Shown here piece by piece: positions 25,083 through 33,729 of a DNA stretch of 64,000 bases. The notes below the pieces were generated by a model. It was given only the letters and a program-made list of their open reading frames with translations. It made no database searches and was not told the DNA's origin. A program made the position numbers and the translations under genes. Positions within the stretch are counted from its first letter, which is position 1; every line of letters begins with the position of its first letter. This DNA is from Streptomyces lanatus (GTDB lineage: Bacteria > Actinomycetota > Actinomycetes > Streptomycetales > Streptomycetaceae), in assembly GCF_014655715.1 (NCBI RefSeq), contig NZ_BNBM01000003.1, positions 277,431 to 341,430 of the forward strand, read 5' to 3'.

Positions 25083-26807
25083 ATGGCCAGGGAATTCCAA
25101 CGCGGCCACAAGGCCAAGATCAGTGACCTCACCGCGGGCACGGATCTGTACGTAGGGGTACAGATCGCCGCCCCAGGGCTGAGCTTCGACATCAGCTGTT
25201 TCGGTCTCGACGCCGACGAACGGCTCTCGGACGACCGCTATTTCGTCTTCTTCAACCAGCCGAAGTCCCCCGAGGAGTCCATCCAGCTCCTCGGCGCCCA
25301 GGCCGGTGACACGGAGTCCTTCCGGATCACGCTCGACAGGATCCCCCCGCAGATCCAGAAGCTGTCCTTCACGGCGACCATCGACGGCGCCGGACAGATG
25401 TCGCAGGTCGGTCCGGGGTACGTCCGTATCGTCGCCGGTGGCGAGGAGGTGGCCCGGTACTCCTTCAACGGCTCGGAGTTCTCCACCGAACGCGCCGTCA
25501 TGCTGGGCGACTTCTATCTGAAGGACGTCTGGCGGTTCGCCGCGGTCGGGCAGGGCTTCGACGGCGGCCTCGAGGCGCTGCTGAAGAACTTCGGCGGCGA
25601 AGTCGCCGAGGAGGAGGCGCCCGCCGCCCCGCAGCAGCCCCAGGCCGGTGCGACTCCCAGCTTCGCGCCGCCCGCCCAGGCCGCCGCGCCGCCCTCGTTC
25701 GGCGCCCCGGCCGGAGCGCCCGCGCCGGCCCCCCAGCCGGCCCCTCCGGCACCCGCGCCGGCCCCGGCCGCTCAGGGTTTCGCGCCCCCGCCGGGATCCA
25801 CCCCGCCGCCGCCGAGCCCGGCGCCCTCGGTGCACGCCCAGCCGACCATCATCGCGCCCATGACGCCGCCCGGAGGCGCCCCGCCGCCGCCCGCCCCGGC
25901 GCCCGCGCCCTACGGCCAGCCGGGACAGCAGCCGTACGGCCAGCCCTCGGCCCCGCCGCCTCCCGGCTACGGCTACCCCCAGGCGCCCGCGGCACCTCAG
26001 GCGCCGCACGCCCCGGCCCCGCCGCCCGGTTACGGCCAGCCCACCCCGCCACCCGGCTACGGCCAGCAGCCCCCCTACGGGCAGGTCCCCGGCCAGCAGG
26101 CGCCCTATGGAGCCCCGCAGGGTGCCCCGCAAGGCGCGCCTCAGGGTCCCGGTGTGGCCTCGGCGCTCCAGCAGTTCAAGGAGACGCCGACCGGTCAGCG
26201 CTGGACGCAGCAGAACAAGAAGATGGTCCGCGTCGACCTCGGCATCGGTGGCCAGCCCGTGCTCGCCCGGCAGGGCAGCATGGTGCTCTACCAGGGCAAG
26301 GTCGACTTCAGCTACAAGGGCGCCGGATTCGCCGGCCGGATCGTGGGCAACGCCACCGGCCAGGAGATGCAGCTGATGCGCTGTTCCGGCCAGGGCCAGG
26401 TCTTCCTCGCCGAGAACAACTCGATGGTGCACCCCATCGAGCTCCAGGGCGACGGCATCTGTGTCTCCGCCGAGAACGTCCTCGCCTTCGACGAGGGCCT
26501 CCAGTACGAGGTCCGCCGTATCGAGGGGCACGGCATCCCCGGTGGCGCGCTGTTCACGATGCAGTTCACGGGCACCGGCACGATCGTCGTCAAGACGCAC
26601 GGCACGCCCGTGGTGCTGCCGGTGACGCCCACGACGTTCGCCGACTGCAACGCCGTGGTCGCCTGGTCGTCCGCCGCCCAGGTGGTCGTCTCCAGCCAGG
26701 TCCGGATGCGCCGCAACGCCTACCCCGGCGACACCGGAGAGAGCGTCAACCTCCAGTTCCGGGCCGCTCCCGGCAACTTCATCGTCGTCCAGCCGTACGA
26801 GATCTGA
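25083..26807 (+). CDS. TerD-AIM24 fusion protein with proline-rich linker
   Basis: The 574-residue protein joins an N-terminal TerD domain (~1-185), with the calcium-site-like stretch FDISCFGLDADERLSDDRYF and later FYLKDVWRFAAVGQGF, to a disordered Pro/Gly/Ala/Gln linker (~195-360, repeated GYGQP and PYGQ units) and a C-terminal AIM24/DUF124 beta-roll domain (~370-570). TerD proteins bind calcium and act in tellurite, phage and envelope stress; AIM24 domains co-occur with Ter systems. The start at ATG 25083 is where the TerD homology begins. It heads a three-gene unit with two further AIM24 proteins 11 and 19 nt apart. Cytoplasmic; function unproven. Confidence 0.88.
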   Translation: MAREFQRGHKAKISDLTAGTDLYVGVQIAAPGLSFDISCFGLDADERLSDDRYFVFFNQPKSPEESIQLLGAQAGDTESFRITLDRIPPQIQKLSFTATIDGAGQMSQVGPGYVRIVAGGEEVARYSFNGSEFSTERAVMLGDFYLKDVWRFAAVGQGFDGGLEALLKNFGGEVAEEEAPAAPQQPQAGATPSFAPPAQAAAPPSFGAPAGAPAPAPQPAPPAPAPAPAAQGFAPPPGSTPPPPSPAPSVHAQPTIIAPMTPPGGAPPPPAPAPAPYGQPGQQPYGQPSAPPPPGYGYPQAPAAPQAPHAPAPPPGYGQPTPPPGYGQQPPYGQVPGQQAPYGAPQGAPQGAPQGPGVASALQQFKETPTGQRWTQQNKKMVRVDLGIGGQPVLARQGSMVLYQGKVDFSYKGAGFAGRIVGNATGQEMQLMRCSGQGQVFLAENNSMVHPIELQGDGICVSAENVLAFDEGLQYEVRRIEGHGIPGGALFTMQFTGTGTIVVKTHGTPVVLPVTPTTFADCNAVVAWSSAAQVVVSSQVRMRRNAYPGDTGESVNLQFRAAPGNFIVVQPYEI

Positions 26808-26818
26808 GGGAGCCCGTC

Positions 26819-27499
26819 ATGAACCAGCCACTCGCGGGCTACGCCCCCGCACCCGTCACCGCCCGCATGGAGAACCACGGCAACCACATGCTGAAGGTCG
26901 CCATGCAGACCGGGAACGACCTCCTCGCGCGCGTGGGCTCGATGGTCGCCTACGAAGGGTTCGTCCAGTACGAGCCCAACCCGCCGGCCGTGCGCCAGAT
27001 CGCCAAGGACTGGATGACCGGTGAGGGCGCGCCCCTGATGAAGTGCTCCGGCGACGGATTGCTCTACCTCGCCGACTACGGCGCCAACGTCGTCGTGATC
27101 AACCTCAACGGCGACGGCATCTCCGTCAACGCCACCAACCTGCTCGCCTTCGACGCGCATCTGACGTGGGGCGTCGAGCGGGTCAAGGGCCTGGCGAAGT
27201 TCGCCGGGCAGGGCCTGTGGAACACCAAGATCTCCGGGCAGGGCTGGGTCGCGCTGACCTCCCGGGGCAAGCCGATCGTCGTCGACTGCGGCGGCGGCGA
27301 GGACGAGACGTACGTCGACCCGGACGCGCTCGTCGCCTGGTCGCCGAACCTCAAGGTGAAGGGCAAGCGCAGCTTCAAGGCGCAGTCCCTCATCGGCCGC
27401 GGCAGCGGCGAGGCCTACCAGATGGCCTTCTCCGGCCAGGGCATCGTCGTCGTGCAGCCCAGCGAGGACAGTACCGACCGCCTCCGGGTCCGGGGCTGA
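26819..27499 (+). CDS. AIM24-family protein (second of three)
   Basis: The 226-residue protein consists of a single AIM24/DUF124 beta-roll domain, with LLARVGSMVAYEGFVQYE, GDGLLYLADYGANVVVINLNGDGISVNATNLLAF (in parts) and a C-terminal FSGQGIVVVQPSE end that matches its neighbours. GAGGGAG lies just upstream of the ATG. No signal peptide or membrane segment. In the middle of the TerD/AIM24 operon, so probably assembles with its two paralogues, perhaps as a heteromeric beta-roll. Eukaryotic AIM24 is mitochondrial; the bacterial role is unknown. Confidence 0.88.
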   Translation: MNQPLAGYAPAPVTARMENHGNHMLKVAMQTGNDLLARVGSMVAYEGFVQYEPNPPAVRQIAKDWMTGEGAPLMKCSGDGLLYLADYGANVVVINLNGDGISVNATNLLAFDAHLTWGVERVKGLAKFAGQGLWNTKISGQGWVALTSRGKPIVVDCGGGEDETYVDPDALVAWSPNLKVKGKRSFKAQSLIGRGSGEAYQMAFSGQGIVVVQPSEDSTDRLRVRG

Positions 27500-27518
27500 G
27501 GGGGAGCGAGAGAACGCC

Positions 27519-28274
27519 ATGCAGAGCCCGATTTTCGCCTACAACGATCAGCAGACCCAGGACCGCTGGAGCCTGCAGAACAAGCAGATGCTCCGCGTCG
27601 GCCTGGAGGGGCACGACGACATCCTCGCCCGCAAGGGCACCATGGTCGCCTACCAGGGCCTGGTCGAGTTCGACGCCGAGTACCAGAGCAACCAGCAGGG
27701 ACGCGCGCGTGCCCGCACGGGTGAGGGCCTGGACCTGATGCGCTGCCATGGACAGGGCACGGTCTACCTCGCCAACCTCAAGCAGCAGGTCCACATCATG
27801 GACGTCGACCAGGACGGGCTGACCGTCGACAGCAGTTATGTGCTGGCGATGGACTCCTCGCTGCACCACGAGGTCATCGCCGTGGACAGCCTCTACGGCA
27901 TCTCCGGCTCGGGTAAGTACCAGCTCAACATCACCGGTCGCGGCAAGGTCGCCCTCATGACCTCCGGGATGCCGCTGATGATGACCGTGACGCCCGACAA
28001 GTACGTCAACTGCGACGCCGACGCGATCGTCGCCTGGTCCACCGCGCTGCGGGTGCAGATGCAGGCCCAGACGCATTCCTCCGGGGTGTGGCGGCGCCGC
28101 GGGAACACCGGCGAGGGCTGGGAGCTCAGCTTCATGGGCTCCGGCTTCGCGCTTGTCCAGCCCAGCGAACTGCTGCCGCCGCAGAACGCCCAGATCGGCT
28201 CCGGCCTGTCCGCGCAGTACGGCATGGGGCAGCAGGGGGCCCGGGGGCAGAACCAGGGCAACGTCTGGAGCTGA
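27519..28274 (+). CDS. AIM24-family protein (third of three)
   Basis: The 251-residue protein has the same AIM24 domain: ILARKGTMVAYQGLVEF, a GQGTVYLANLKQQVHIMD strand, SYVLAMDSSLHHEV and GSGFALVQPSE near the end. A Gly/Gln-rich tail (MGQQGARGQNQGN) follows. GGGGGAG precedes the ATG. It is the last gene before a strong hairpin, and its order and spacing match co-transcription with the TerD fusion gene. Confidence 0.88.
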   Translation: MQSPIFAYNDQQTQDRWSLQNKQMLRVGLEGHDDILARKGTMVAYQGLVEFDAEYQSNQQGRARARTGEGLDLMRCHGQGTVYLANLKQQVHIMDVDQDGLTVDSSYVLAMDSSLHHEVIAVDSLYGISGSGKYQLNITGRGKVALMTSGMPLMMTVTPDKYVNCDADAIVAWSTALRVQMQAQTHSSGVWRRRGNTGEGWELSFMGSGFALVQPSELLPPQNAQIGSGLSAQYGMGQQGARGQNQGNVWS

Positions 28275-28291
28275 CCGTCCGGAAAGCAGAC

Positions 28292-28325
28292 GTAAGGGGC
28301 GAGCGCCATGGCGGTCGCCCCTTAC
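28292..28325. terminator. Terminator between the AIM24 operon and the Nudix gene
   Basis: GTAAGGGGCGA (28292-28302) pairs with TCGCCCCTTAC (28315-28325), 11 bp, and the loop can fold further. It separates convergent genes and probably works in both directions. Confidence 0.8.
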
Positions 28326-28350
28326 ACGTGGGCCGGTACCGACCGGTGTC

Positions 28351-28872
28351 TCAGGCCGCGAGCCTCGCCCGCGTCGCCTCCATCAGCCGTACGACCGACT
28401 CGTCCGCCACGTCCGCCACCTCGCCGTAGGCGTACCAGCGCAGGTCGAGGGACTCGTCGCTGATCGACTCCACGGCACCGGCGGGAGCCAGCGCCGCGTA
28501 CTGGACGTCCAGGTGCCAGGCGCACGGCGTGCGGTGGCGGTCCAGGCGGACCGGGCCGCCCGGCAGCAGGGTCAGTCCCGCGACTCCCGACTCCTCAGTG
28601 CCCTCACGCAGGGCGGCCGCCGCCAGCGTCTCGTCGGTCGGCTCGCAGTGGCCGCCCATCTGCAGCCACATCCGCAGCTTCTTGTGCAGAGTGAGCAGCA
28701 CGCGCCCGCGTGAGGGGTCGATCACCAGCGCGCTCGCCGTGATGTGCCCGTCGCCGCAGGCCTTCCACATGCCGTCCGCGTGGGTCTCCAGATGCTCCAG
28801 GTAGGCCTGACGGAGATCCGCCTGGTCCTCGTAGTCCTTCAGCACGAGGACCGCGTCGTCGAAGAGGCTCAC
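28351..28872 (-). CDS. Nudix hydrolase
   Basis: The 173-residue enzyme carries a Nudix box, GGHCEPTDETLAAAALREGTEESG in two parts (GGHCEPTDET and REGTEESG), which fits GX5EX7REUXEEXGU. It would hydrolyse a nucleoside diphosphate linked to another moiety; the substrate is not readable. The GTG start at 28872 overlaps the stop of the upstream protease gene (GTGA), so translation is probably coupled. Confidence 0.85.
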   Translation of the reverse strand: MSLFDDAVLVLKDYEDQADLRQAYLEHLETHADGMWKACGDGHITASALVIDPSRGRVLLTLHKKLRMWLQMGGHCEPTDETLAAAALREGTEESGVAGLTLLPGGPVRLDRHRTPCAWHLDVQYAALAPAGAVESISDESLDLRWYAYGEVADVADESVVRLMEATRARLAA

Positions 28873-30317
28873 TCGGCGCTGTCGCCCTTGGAGTCGTCGT
28901 CGGAGTCGTCGTCCTTCTTCAGATTCGGCTTCCCGGTGCCGCCCGCGGCCTCGCCGAGCATCTTGTCCAGCTCGGAGAAATCGATCTGCTCGCGGTGCAC
29001 GAAGCCGTCCGGGTCGTCCAGGTCGGACGCCGTCGGCAGCATGTCCGGGTGGTGCCACAGGGCGTCACGCCCGTCGACCCCGCGCGCGTCCGTGAGCGAC
29101 GCCCACAGACGGGAGGCGTCGCGCAGCCGGCGCGGGCGCAGCTCCAGGCCGATCAGCGTGGCGAACGTCTGCTCCGCCGGACCGCCCGAGGCACGCCGGC
29201 GACGCAGCGTCTCGCGCAGCGCGTCCGCGGACGACAGACGGGGCTTGGCGGCAGCGTGGACCACCGCGTCGACCCAGCCCTCCACGAGCGCCAGAGCCGT
29301 CTCCAGACGGGCCAGGGCCGCCTTCTGCTCCGGGGTGTCCTCCGGCTGGAACATGCCCTGCTGGAGCGCGTCCTGAAGCTGCTCGGGGTTCTGCGGGTCG
29401 AACTGGCCGACCACGTCCTCCAGCTTGGCGGTGTCGACCTTGATGCCGCGCGCATAGCCGTCGACCGCGCCGAACAGATGCGAGCGCAGCCACGGCACAT
29501 GCGCGAAGAGGCGCTGGTGGGCGGCCTCGCGCAGGGCGAGATACAGCCGCACCTCCTCCTTCGGCACGCCCAGGTCCTTGCCGAACGTCTCGATGTTCAC
29601 CGGCAGCAGCGCGGCCCGGCCGGCCGGGCCCAGCGGCAGGCCGATGTCGGTCGAGCCGACGACCTCGCCCGCGAGCACGCCGACGGCCTGCCCGATCTGC
29701 GTGCCGAACATGGCGCCGCCCATCGAGCGCATCATGCCGATCAGCGGGCCGGCCATGGCCTGCATCTCCTCCGGCAGGACATCGCCCATCGCGGTGCCGA
29801 CGCGCTCGGCGACCGGGTCGACGAGCTCCTGCCACGCCGGCAGGGTCGCCTCGACCCACTCCGCGCGGCTCCACGCGACGGCGGTGCCCGCGCCGGACGG
29901 CAGGGACGTCGCGTCGTCCAGCCACAGGTCGGCCAGGCGCACGGCCTCCTGGACGGCGGTGCGCTCGGCGGGGCCGACGCTGGCGTCCTTGGTGCCGTCG
30001 GCGGTGCCCTGGGAGACCGTCTGGCGGGCGATCTGCTTGGCCATGTCCCAGTTCACCGGGCCGCCCTCGTAGGAGAGCATCTGCCCGAGCTGCTGGAACG
30101 CGGCCCCGAGGTCGGTGGGGTTCAGCGAGCCGAACATGGCCGCGAACGGATTGTCCGCGCCAGGGCTGCCAAAGCCCCCGGCACCGGGCAGCCCGCCGAA
30201 ACCGAACGGGTTGGCCGGTCCCTGACCACCACCGCTCTCCTGGTCCTTCTTCTTGCCCTCGTCGCCGTCGTCCGGCTCCTCCGGCGGAAGGCCGAATCCG
30301 AATGGGGTGTCACTCAC
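28869..30317 (-). CDS. Zinc-dependent metalloprotease-like protein (DUF2342/TIGR03624)
   Basis: The 482-residue protein starts with a Gly/Phe/Pro-rich disordered region (VSDTPFGFGLPPE, NPFGFGGLPGAGGFG) and continues as a helical domain with AMFGTQIGQAVGVLAGEVVG and REAAHQRLFAHVPWL, characteristic of the actinobacterial family annotated as zinc-dependent metalloprotease or F420-associated hydrolase. No textbook HEXXH is obvious by eye. The GTG at 30317 has GAGGA 6 nt upstream. The gene is coupled to the Nudix gene and divergent from the SDR gene. Biological role unknown. Confidence 0.78.
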   Translation of the reverse strand: MSDTPFGFGLPPEEPDDGDEGKKKDQESGGGQGPANPFGFGGLPGAGGFGSPGADNPFAAMFGSLNPTDLGAAFQQLGQMLSYEGGPVNWDMAKQIARQTVSQGTADGTKDASVGPAERTAVQEAVRLADLWLDDATSLPSGAGTAVAWSRAEWVEATLPAWQELVDPVAERVGTAMGDVLPEEMQAMAGPLIGMMRSMGGAMFGTQIGQAVGVLAGEVVGSTDIGLPLGPAGRAALLPVNIETFGKDLGVPKEEVRLYLALREAAHQRLFAHVPWLRSHLFGAVDGYARGIKVDTAKLEDVVGQFDPQNPEQLQDALQQGMFQPEDTPEQKAALARLETALALVEGWVDAVVHAAAKPRLSSADALRETLRRRRASGGPAEQTFATLIGLELRPRRLRDASRLWASLTDARGVDGRDALWHHPDMLPTASDLDDPDGFVHREQIDFSELDKMLGEAAGGTGKPNLKKDDDSDDDSKGDSAE

Positions 30318-30509
30318 GGGATTCCTCGGCTGGTAAGGCCACCGGCTGGCGCCGGCGGCACGACTGCCCGATAACACCACCCAGCGTAGACACCGCGAGG
30401 CGATCGGGCCTCGGTGCTTCGCCGACTCTCGGCCTGCGGCAGGATGGATGCCACCTGGTACGTACGCGTCACTCGCGTCCGTACTGAAGACAACCGCTGG
30501 AGACGCCCG

Positions 30510-31628
30510 GTGAGTTCCCCTGATCCGCAGGTTCGCGCAGCGCGAAACCAGTCAACCCCCTCCGCGCGCGGCGCGCGCGGCCCCGTCGTCGCGGTGACCG
30601 GCGCCGCGTCGGGGATCGGCGCGCTGCTCACGGAGCGGCTGGTCGCGTCCGACGAGGTCAAGCAGGTCATCGCCATCGACGAGCGGCGGGGCGAGTGCGC
30701 GGCGGCCCAGTGGCACATCCTCGATGTGCGGGATCCGGCCATCGCGGAGAAGCTGCGGGGCGCCGACGTGGTCGTTCACCTGGCGCTCGACCTGGATCTG
30801 GAGACGGATGCGGCCGCGCGCACCGCATACAACGTTCGGGGGACGCAGACCGTTCTGACGGCCGCCGCGGCGGCCGGGATCCACCGCGTCGTGCTGTGCA
30901 CCTCGGCGATGGTCTACGGGGCACTCGACGACAACGAGCTGCCTTTGTCCGAGGACGCCGAACTGCGCGCGACGGCCGAGGCCACCGGCGTCGGCGACCT
31001 CCTGGAGATCGAACGCCTCGCGCGCAGGGCACCCAGGGCCCACCCCGGACTCAATGTCACCGTCGTACGCCCGGCCGTGCTGGTGGGCGGCACCGACACC
31101 GCGCTGACCAGGTACTTCGAGTCGCCCCGGCTGCTCGTCGTCGCCGGATCGAGGCCCGCCTGGCAGTTCTGCCACGTCGAGGACCTGTGCAGCGCCCTGG
31201 AGTACGCCGTCCTGGAGAAAGTCGAAGGGGAACTCGCCGTCGGCTGCGACGGCTGGCTGGAGCAGGAGGAGGTCGAGGAGCTCAGCGGCATCCGGCGCAT
31301 GGAGCTGCCCTCGGCGGTCGCCCTCGGAGCGGCGGCCCGCCTGCACCGCATCGGCCTCACGCCGTCCCCGGCAGGTGACCTGGCCTACACGATGTATCCG
31401 TGGGTGATCAGTGGAAGCCGGCTCCATGAAGCGGGATGGCGGCCGCAGTGGACCAACGAGGAAGTCCTCGCGGAACTCCTGGAGGAGGTCTCCGGCCGCC
31501 ACACCGTCGCTGGGCGCCGGCTCGGACGCAAGGACGCGACAGCGGCCGGCGCCGCGGGAGCCACCGTGGCCCTGCTGGGCGCGGCGGCCGTCGTGCGGCG
31601 GGCGCGGAAGGCACGGCGCCGGATCTGA
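30510..31628 (+). CDS. NAD(P)-dependent SDR/epimerase-like protein with membrane tail
   Basis: The 372-residue protein has a Rossmann glycine motif VTGAASGIG (~26-34), the DVR and AD-VVHLAL segments of extended SDRs, and CTSAMVYG at the catalytic Tyr position. The Lys expected four residues after the Tyr is absent (YGALD), so it may be a binding or regulatory SDR. A final hydrophobic segment (AGAAGATVALLGAAAVV) followed by Arg/Lys suggests a C-terminal membrane anchor. GTG 30510 has GGAG 7 nt upstream. Divergent from the DUF2342 gene. Confidence 0.8.
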   Translation: MSSPDPQVRAARNQSTPSARGARGPVVAVTGAASGIGALLTERLVASDEVKQVIAIDERRGECAAAQWHILDVRDPAIAEKLRGADVVVHLALDLDLETDAAARTAYNVRGTQTVLTAAAAAGIHRVVLCTSAMVYGALDDNELPLSEDAELRATAEATGVGDLLEIERLARRAPRAHPGLNVTVVRPAVLVGGTDTALTRYFESPRLLVVAGSRPAWQFCHVEDLCSALEYAVLEKVEGELAVGCDGWLEQEEVEELSGIRRMELPSAVALGAAARLHRIGLTPSPAGDLAYTMYPWVISGSRLHEAGWRPQWTNEEVLAELLEEVSGRHTVAGRRLGRKDATAAGAAGATVALLGAAAVVRRARKARRRI

Positions 31629-31671
31629 GCGGGCGTGCGCCGCGGGCCGTACGGCTGTAGGAGGCTCCAAA

Positions 31672-31691
31672 CCGGCACACGCGTGTGCCGG
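31672..31691. promoter_or_regulatory. Perfect 20-bp palindrome upstream of moaE
   Basis: CCGGCACACG and its exact complement CGTGTGCCGG meet without a spacer, 48 bp before the moaE start. It could be an operator or a cruciform-type terminator after the SDR gene. ACACGCG recurs 30 bp downstream. Confidence 0.55.
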
Positions 31692-31739
31692 GCGATGACG
31701 CTATTCCCCCTCCTCACACGCGTGGGGCACGATGGAGCC

Positions 31740-32201
31740 ATGGCACCTACCAACGATCACCCCGGTGAGCAGGGCGCTCAGGACCCCGTCAAGCTCATCG
31801 CCATCCGCGAGACGGCCCTCTCCCTGGACGAGGTCTTCCGGGCCGTCGGGGACGACGCCGCCGGCGGGACCGCGCTGTTCGTGGGGACCGTGCGCAACCA
31901 CGACGGGGGTGCCGACGTCGACGAGCTCGGGTACTCGTGCCATCCCAGCGCCGAGGCCGAGATGCGCAGGATCGCCGAGAAGGTCGTCGCCGAGTACCCG
32001 GTGCGGGCGCTCGCGGCCGTGCACCGCGTCGGGGACCTCAAGGTCGGGGACCTCGCGGTCGTCGTCGCCGTGTCCTGCCCCCATCGGGGCGAGGCCTTCG
32101 AGGCGTGCCGCAAACTGATCGACGACCTCAAGCACGAGGTGCCGATCTGGAAGCACCAGCGGTTCTCCGACGGCGCCGAGGAGTGGGTGGGCGCCTGCTG
32201 A
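31740..32201 (+). CDS. moaE: Molybdopterin synthase catalytic subunit MoaE
   Basis: The 153-residue protein shows the MoaE pattern: FVGTVRNHDGG (~37-47), a Y-x-CH segment, AVHRVGDLKVGDLAVVVAV, CPHRGEAFEACRKLIDDLK and the end KHEVPIWKHQRFSDG with the catalytic Lys residues. It inserts sulphur into precursor Z together with MoaD to form molybdopterin. No moaD lies nearby. The ATG at 31740 has a weak CACGAT -10-like box 6 nt before it and GGAG very close, so leaderless translation is possible. Confidence 0.93.
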   Translation: MAPTNDHPGEQGAQDPVKLIAIRETALSLDEVFRAVGDDAAGGTALFVGTVRNHDGGADVDELGYSCHPSAEAEMRRIAEKVVAEYPVRALAAVHRVGDLKVGDLAVVVAVSCPHRGEAFEACRKLIDDLKHEVPIWKHQRFSDGAEEWVGAC

Positions 32202-32331
32202 CCCCTCCCGCCCAACCCCCATCCACCCCACTCCGCTTGCGTAACCGCACCCCTGGCGTGAGCGTTGTCAGTGCCAGTGGTTAATCTGCTGATCAGTCAG
32301 TTGCGGTCGCTCATGGGGATGGGAGGACGGC

Positions 32332-32496
32332 ATGGCGGCTCTCGCCTGGTTGCTTATTCCGCTCTTGGCCGCGGTCTGCGCCGGCCTGTGGGGCAGTTGG
32401 GCCAACCGCACCCGAAAGGCCCGGGGCGACGGCCCGGAGCTCGACGGGTACGCCCGATTCCGCGCGGCCATGGAGAAGTCCGACTCCGCCACATGA
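32332..32496 (+). CDS. 54-residue single-pass membrane protein
   Basis: A good ribosome site (GGGAGGA) lies 4-5 nt before the ATG. The product has one N-terminal membrane helix (LAWLLIPLLAAVCAGLW), then a basic segment (ANRTRKAR) and a polar tail ending in EKSDSAT. Codon choice is strongly GC-rich at third positions, supporting a real gene. It lies between moaE and the PDZ-Lon protease gene on the same strand. Function unknown. Confidence 0.7.
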   Translation: MAALAWLLIPLLAAVCAGLWGSWANRTRKARGDGPELDGYARFRAAMEKSDSAT

Positions 32497-32546
32497 TCAC
32501 AGGGGCGGGTTCACGGCCCTGACGGGGCTCTGACAGGACTGTCACG

Positions 32547-32552
32547 TACATT
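32547..32552 (+). promoter_or_regulatory. -10 box (TACATT) for a leaderless PDZ-Lon protease gene
   Basis: TACATT fits TANNNT and lies 6 nt before the ATG at 32559. GAGG between them is too close to act as a ribosome site. Confidence 0.6.
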
Positions 32553-32558
32553 CGAGGC

Positions 32559-33656
32559 ATGCCACGCCGCACCGCGACGATGCTCGCCTCCACCTTGATG
32601 CTGATCGCGCTCCTGTGCGCGGGAGTGTTCATTCCCGTGCCGTACGCGGAGATGTCCCCGGGGCCGACCGTCAACACCCTCGGCGATCACGACGGTGAGC
32701 CGGTGCTGCAGATCTCCGGACGCAAGACCTACCCGACGAGCGGTCACCTCAACATGACCACCGTCCGGGTCACCAGCGCCGACTACAAGATGAACCTCGT
32801 CGAGGCCGTCTACGGCTGGCTCGCGCACGACAACAAGGTCGTCCCGCACGACACCCTCTACCCGGACGGCAAGACCGAGGAGCAGTCCACCCAGGAGAAC
32901 GCCGAGGAGTTCAGCCAGTCCCAGGAGAGCGCCAAGGTCGCGGCCCTCAAGGCGCTGGACATCCCCGTGAGGAGCTGGGTGATCGTCTCCACCGTCGTCA
33001 AGGGCACCCCGGCCGAGGGCAAACTGCACGCCGGTGACGTCATCAAGGCCGTCGACAGTACGACGATCAAGGAGCCCGGGGACGTCGCCGAGCAGGTCAC
33101 CAAGCACAAGCCCGGACAGGACGTCGTCTTCACGATCGTGCCCGCCAAGGAGCAGGCCGCCGCGGAGAAGGAGCGCCGGACGCCGACGAAGACCGAGAAG
33201 GTCACCATCAGGACCGCCCAGTCCACCGACAGCGGCGACAAGCGCGCCATCGTCGGGATCTCCGCCGGGACCGACCACACCTTCCCGTTCAGCATCGACA
33301 TCAAGCTCGCCGACGTCGGCGGCCCCAGCGCGGGCCTGATGTTCTCCCTCGGCCTCTACGACAAGCTCACCCCCGGCAGCCTCACCGGCGGCAAGTTCGT
33401 GGCCGGCACCGGCACCATCGACGACACCGGCAAGGTCGGCCCCATCGGCGGCATCGAGATGAAGACCATCGCCGCGCGCGAGAAGGGCGCCCAGTACTTC
33501 ATGACGCCCGCCGACAACTGCGCGACCGCCGCCAGGGACGTGCCCGGCGGGCTCACCCTCGTCAAGGTCGACACCATCGACGACGCCCTCGGCGCCATGA
33601 AGGACATCCGCTCCGGCGACACCGCCGACCTGCCGAAGTGCACGGGCAAGGGCTGA
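32559..33656 (+). CDS. Membrane-anchored PDZ-Lon (YlbL-type) serine protease
   Basis: The 365-residue protein has an N-terminal membrane anchor (MLASTLMLIALLCAGVFIPV), an extracytoplasmic region with a PDZ domain (~125-205) and a C-terminal Lon protease domain. The Ser-Lys dyad is visible: Ser257 in VGGPSAGL and Lys302 in GGIEMKTIAA, 45 residues apart as in Lon. It lacks the Lon ATPase, as YlbL proteins of Gram-positive bacteria do; those cut membrane or secreted targets, for example in DNA-damage checkpoint recovery in Bacillus. Target here unknown. Confidence 0.88.
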   Translation: MPRRTATMLASTLMLIALLCAGVFIPVPYAEMSPGPTVNTLGDHDGEPVLQISGRKTYPTSGHLNMTTVRVTSADYKMNLVEAVYGWLAHDNKVVPHDTLYPDGKTEEQSTQENAEEFSQSQESAKVAALKALDIPVRSWVIVSTVVKGTPAEGKLHAGDVIKAVDSTTIKEPGDVAEQVTKHKPGQDVVFTIVPAKEQAAAEKERRTPTKTEKVTIRTAQSTDSGDKRAIVGISAGTDHTFPFSIDIKLADVGGPSAGLMFSLGLYDKLTPGSLTGGKFVAGTGTIDDTGKVGPIGGIEMKTIAAREKGAQYFMTPADNCATAARDVPGGLTLVKVDTIDDALGAMKDIRSGDTADLPKCTGKG

Positions 33657-33679
33657 GCGACAGGCATCCGTACAACAGC

Positions 33680-33710
33680 GGGGGCGCCCCTCACACCGAG
33701 AGGCGCCCCC
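33680..33710. terminator. Terminator between convergent PDZ-Lon and PPA1309-like genes
   Basis: GGGGGCGCC (33680-33688) pairs with GGCGCCCCC (33702-33710), with three more pairs possible in the loop. Short CGTCGTCG follows on the plus strand. Confidence 0.75.
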
Positions 33711-33729
33711 GTCGTCGTACCGGAAGAGC

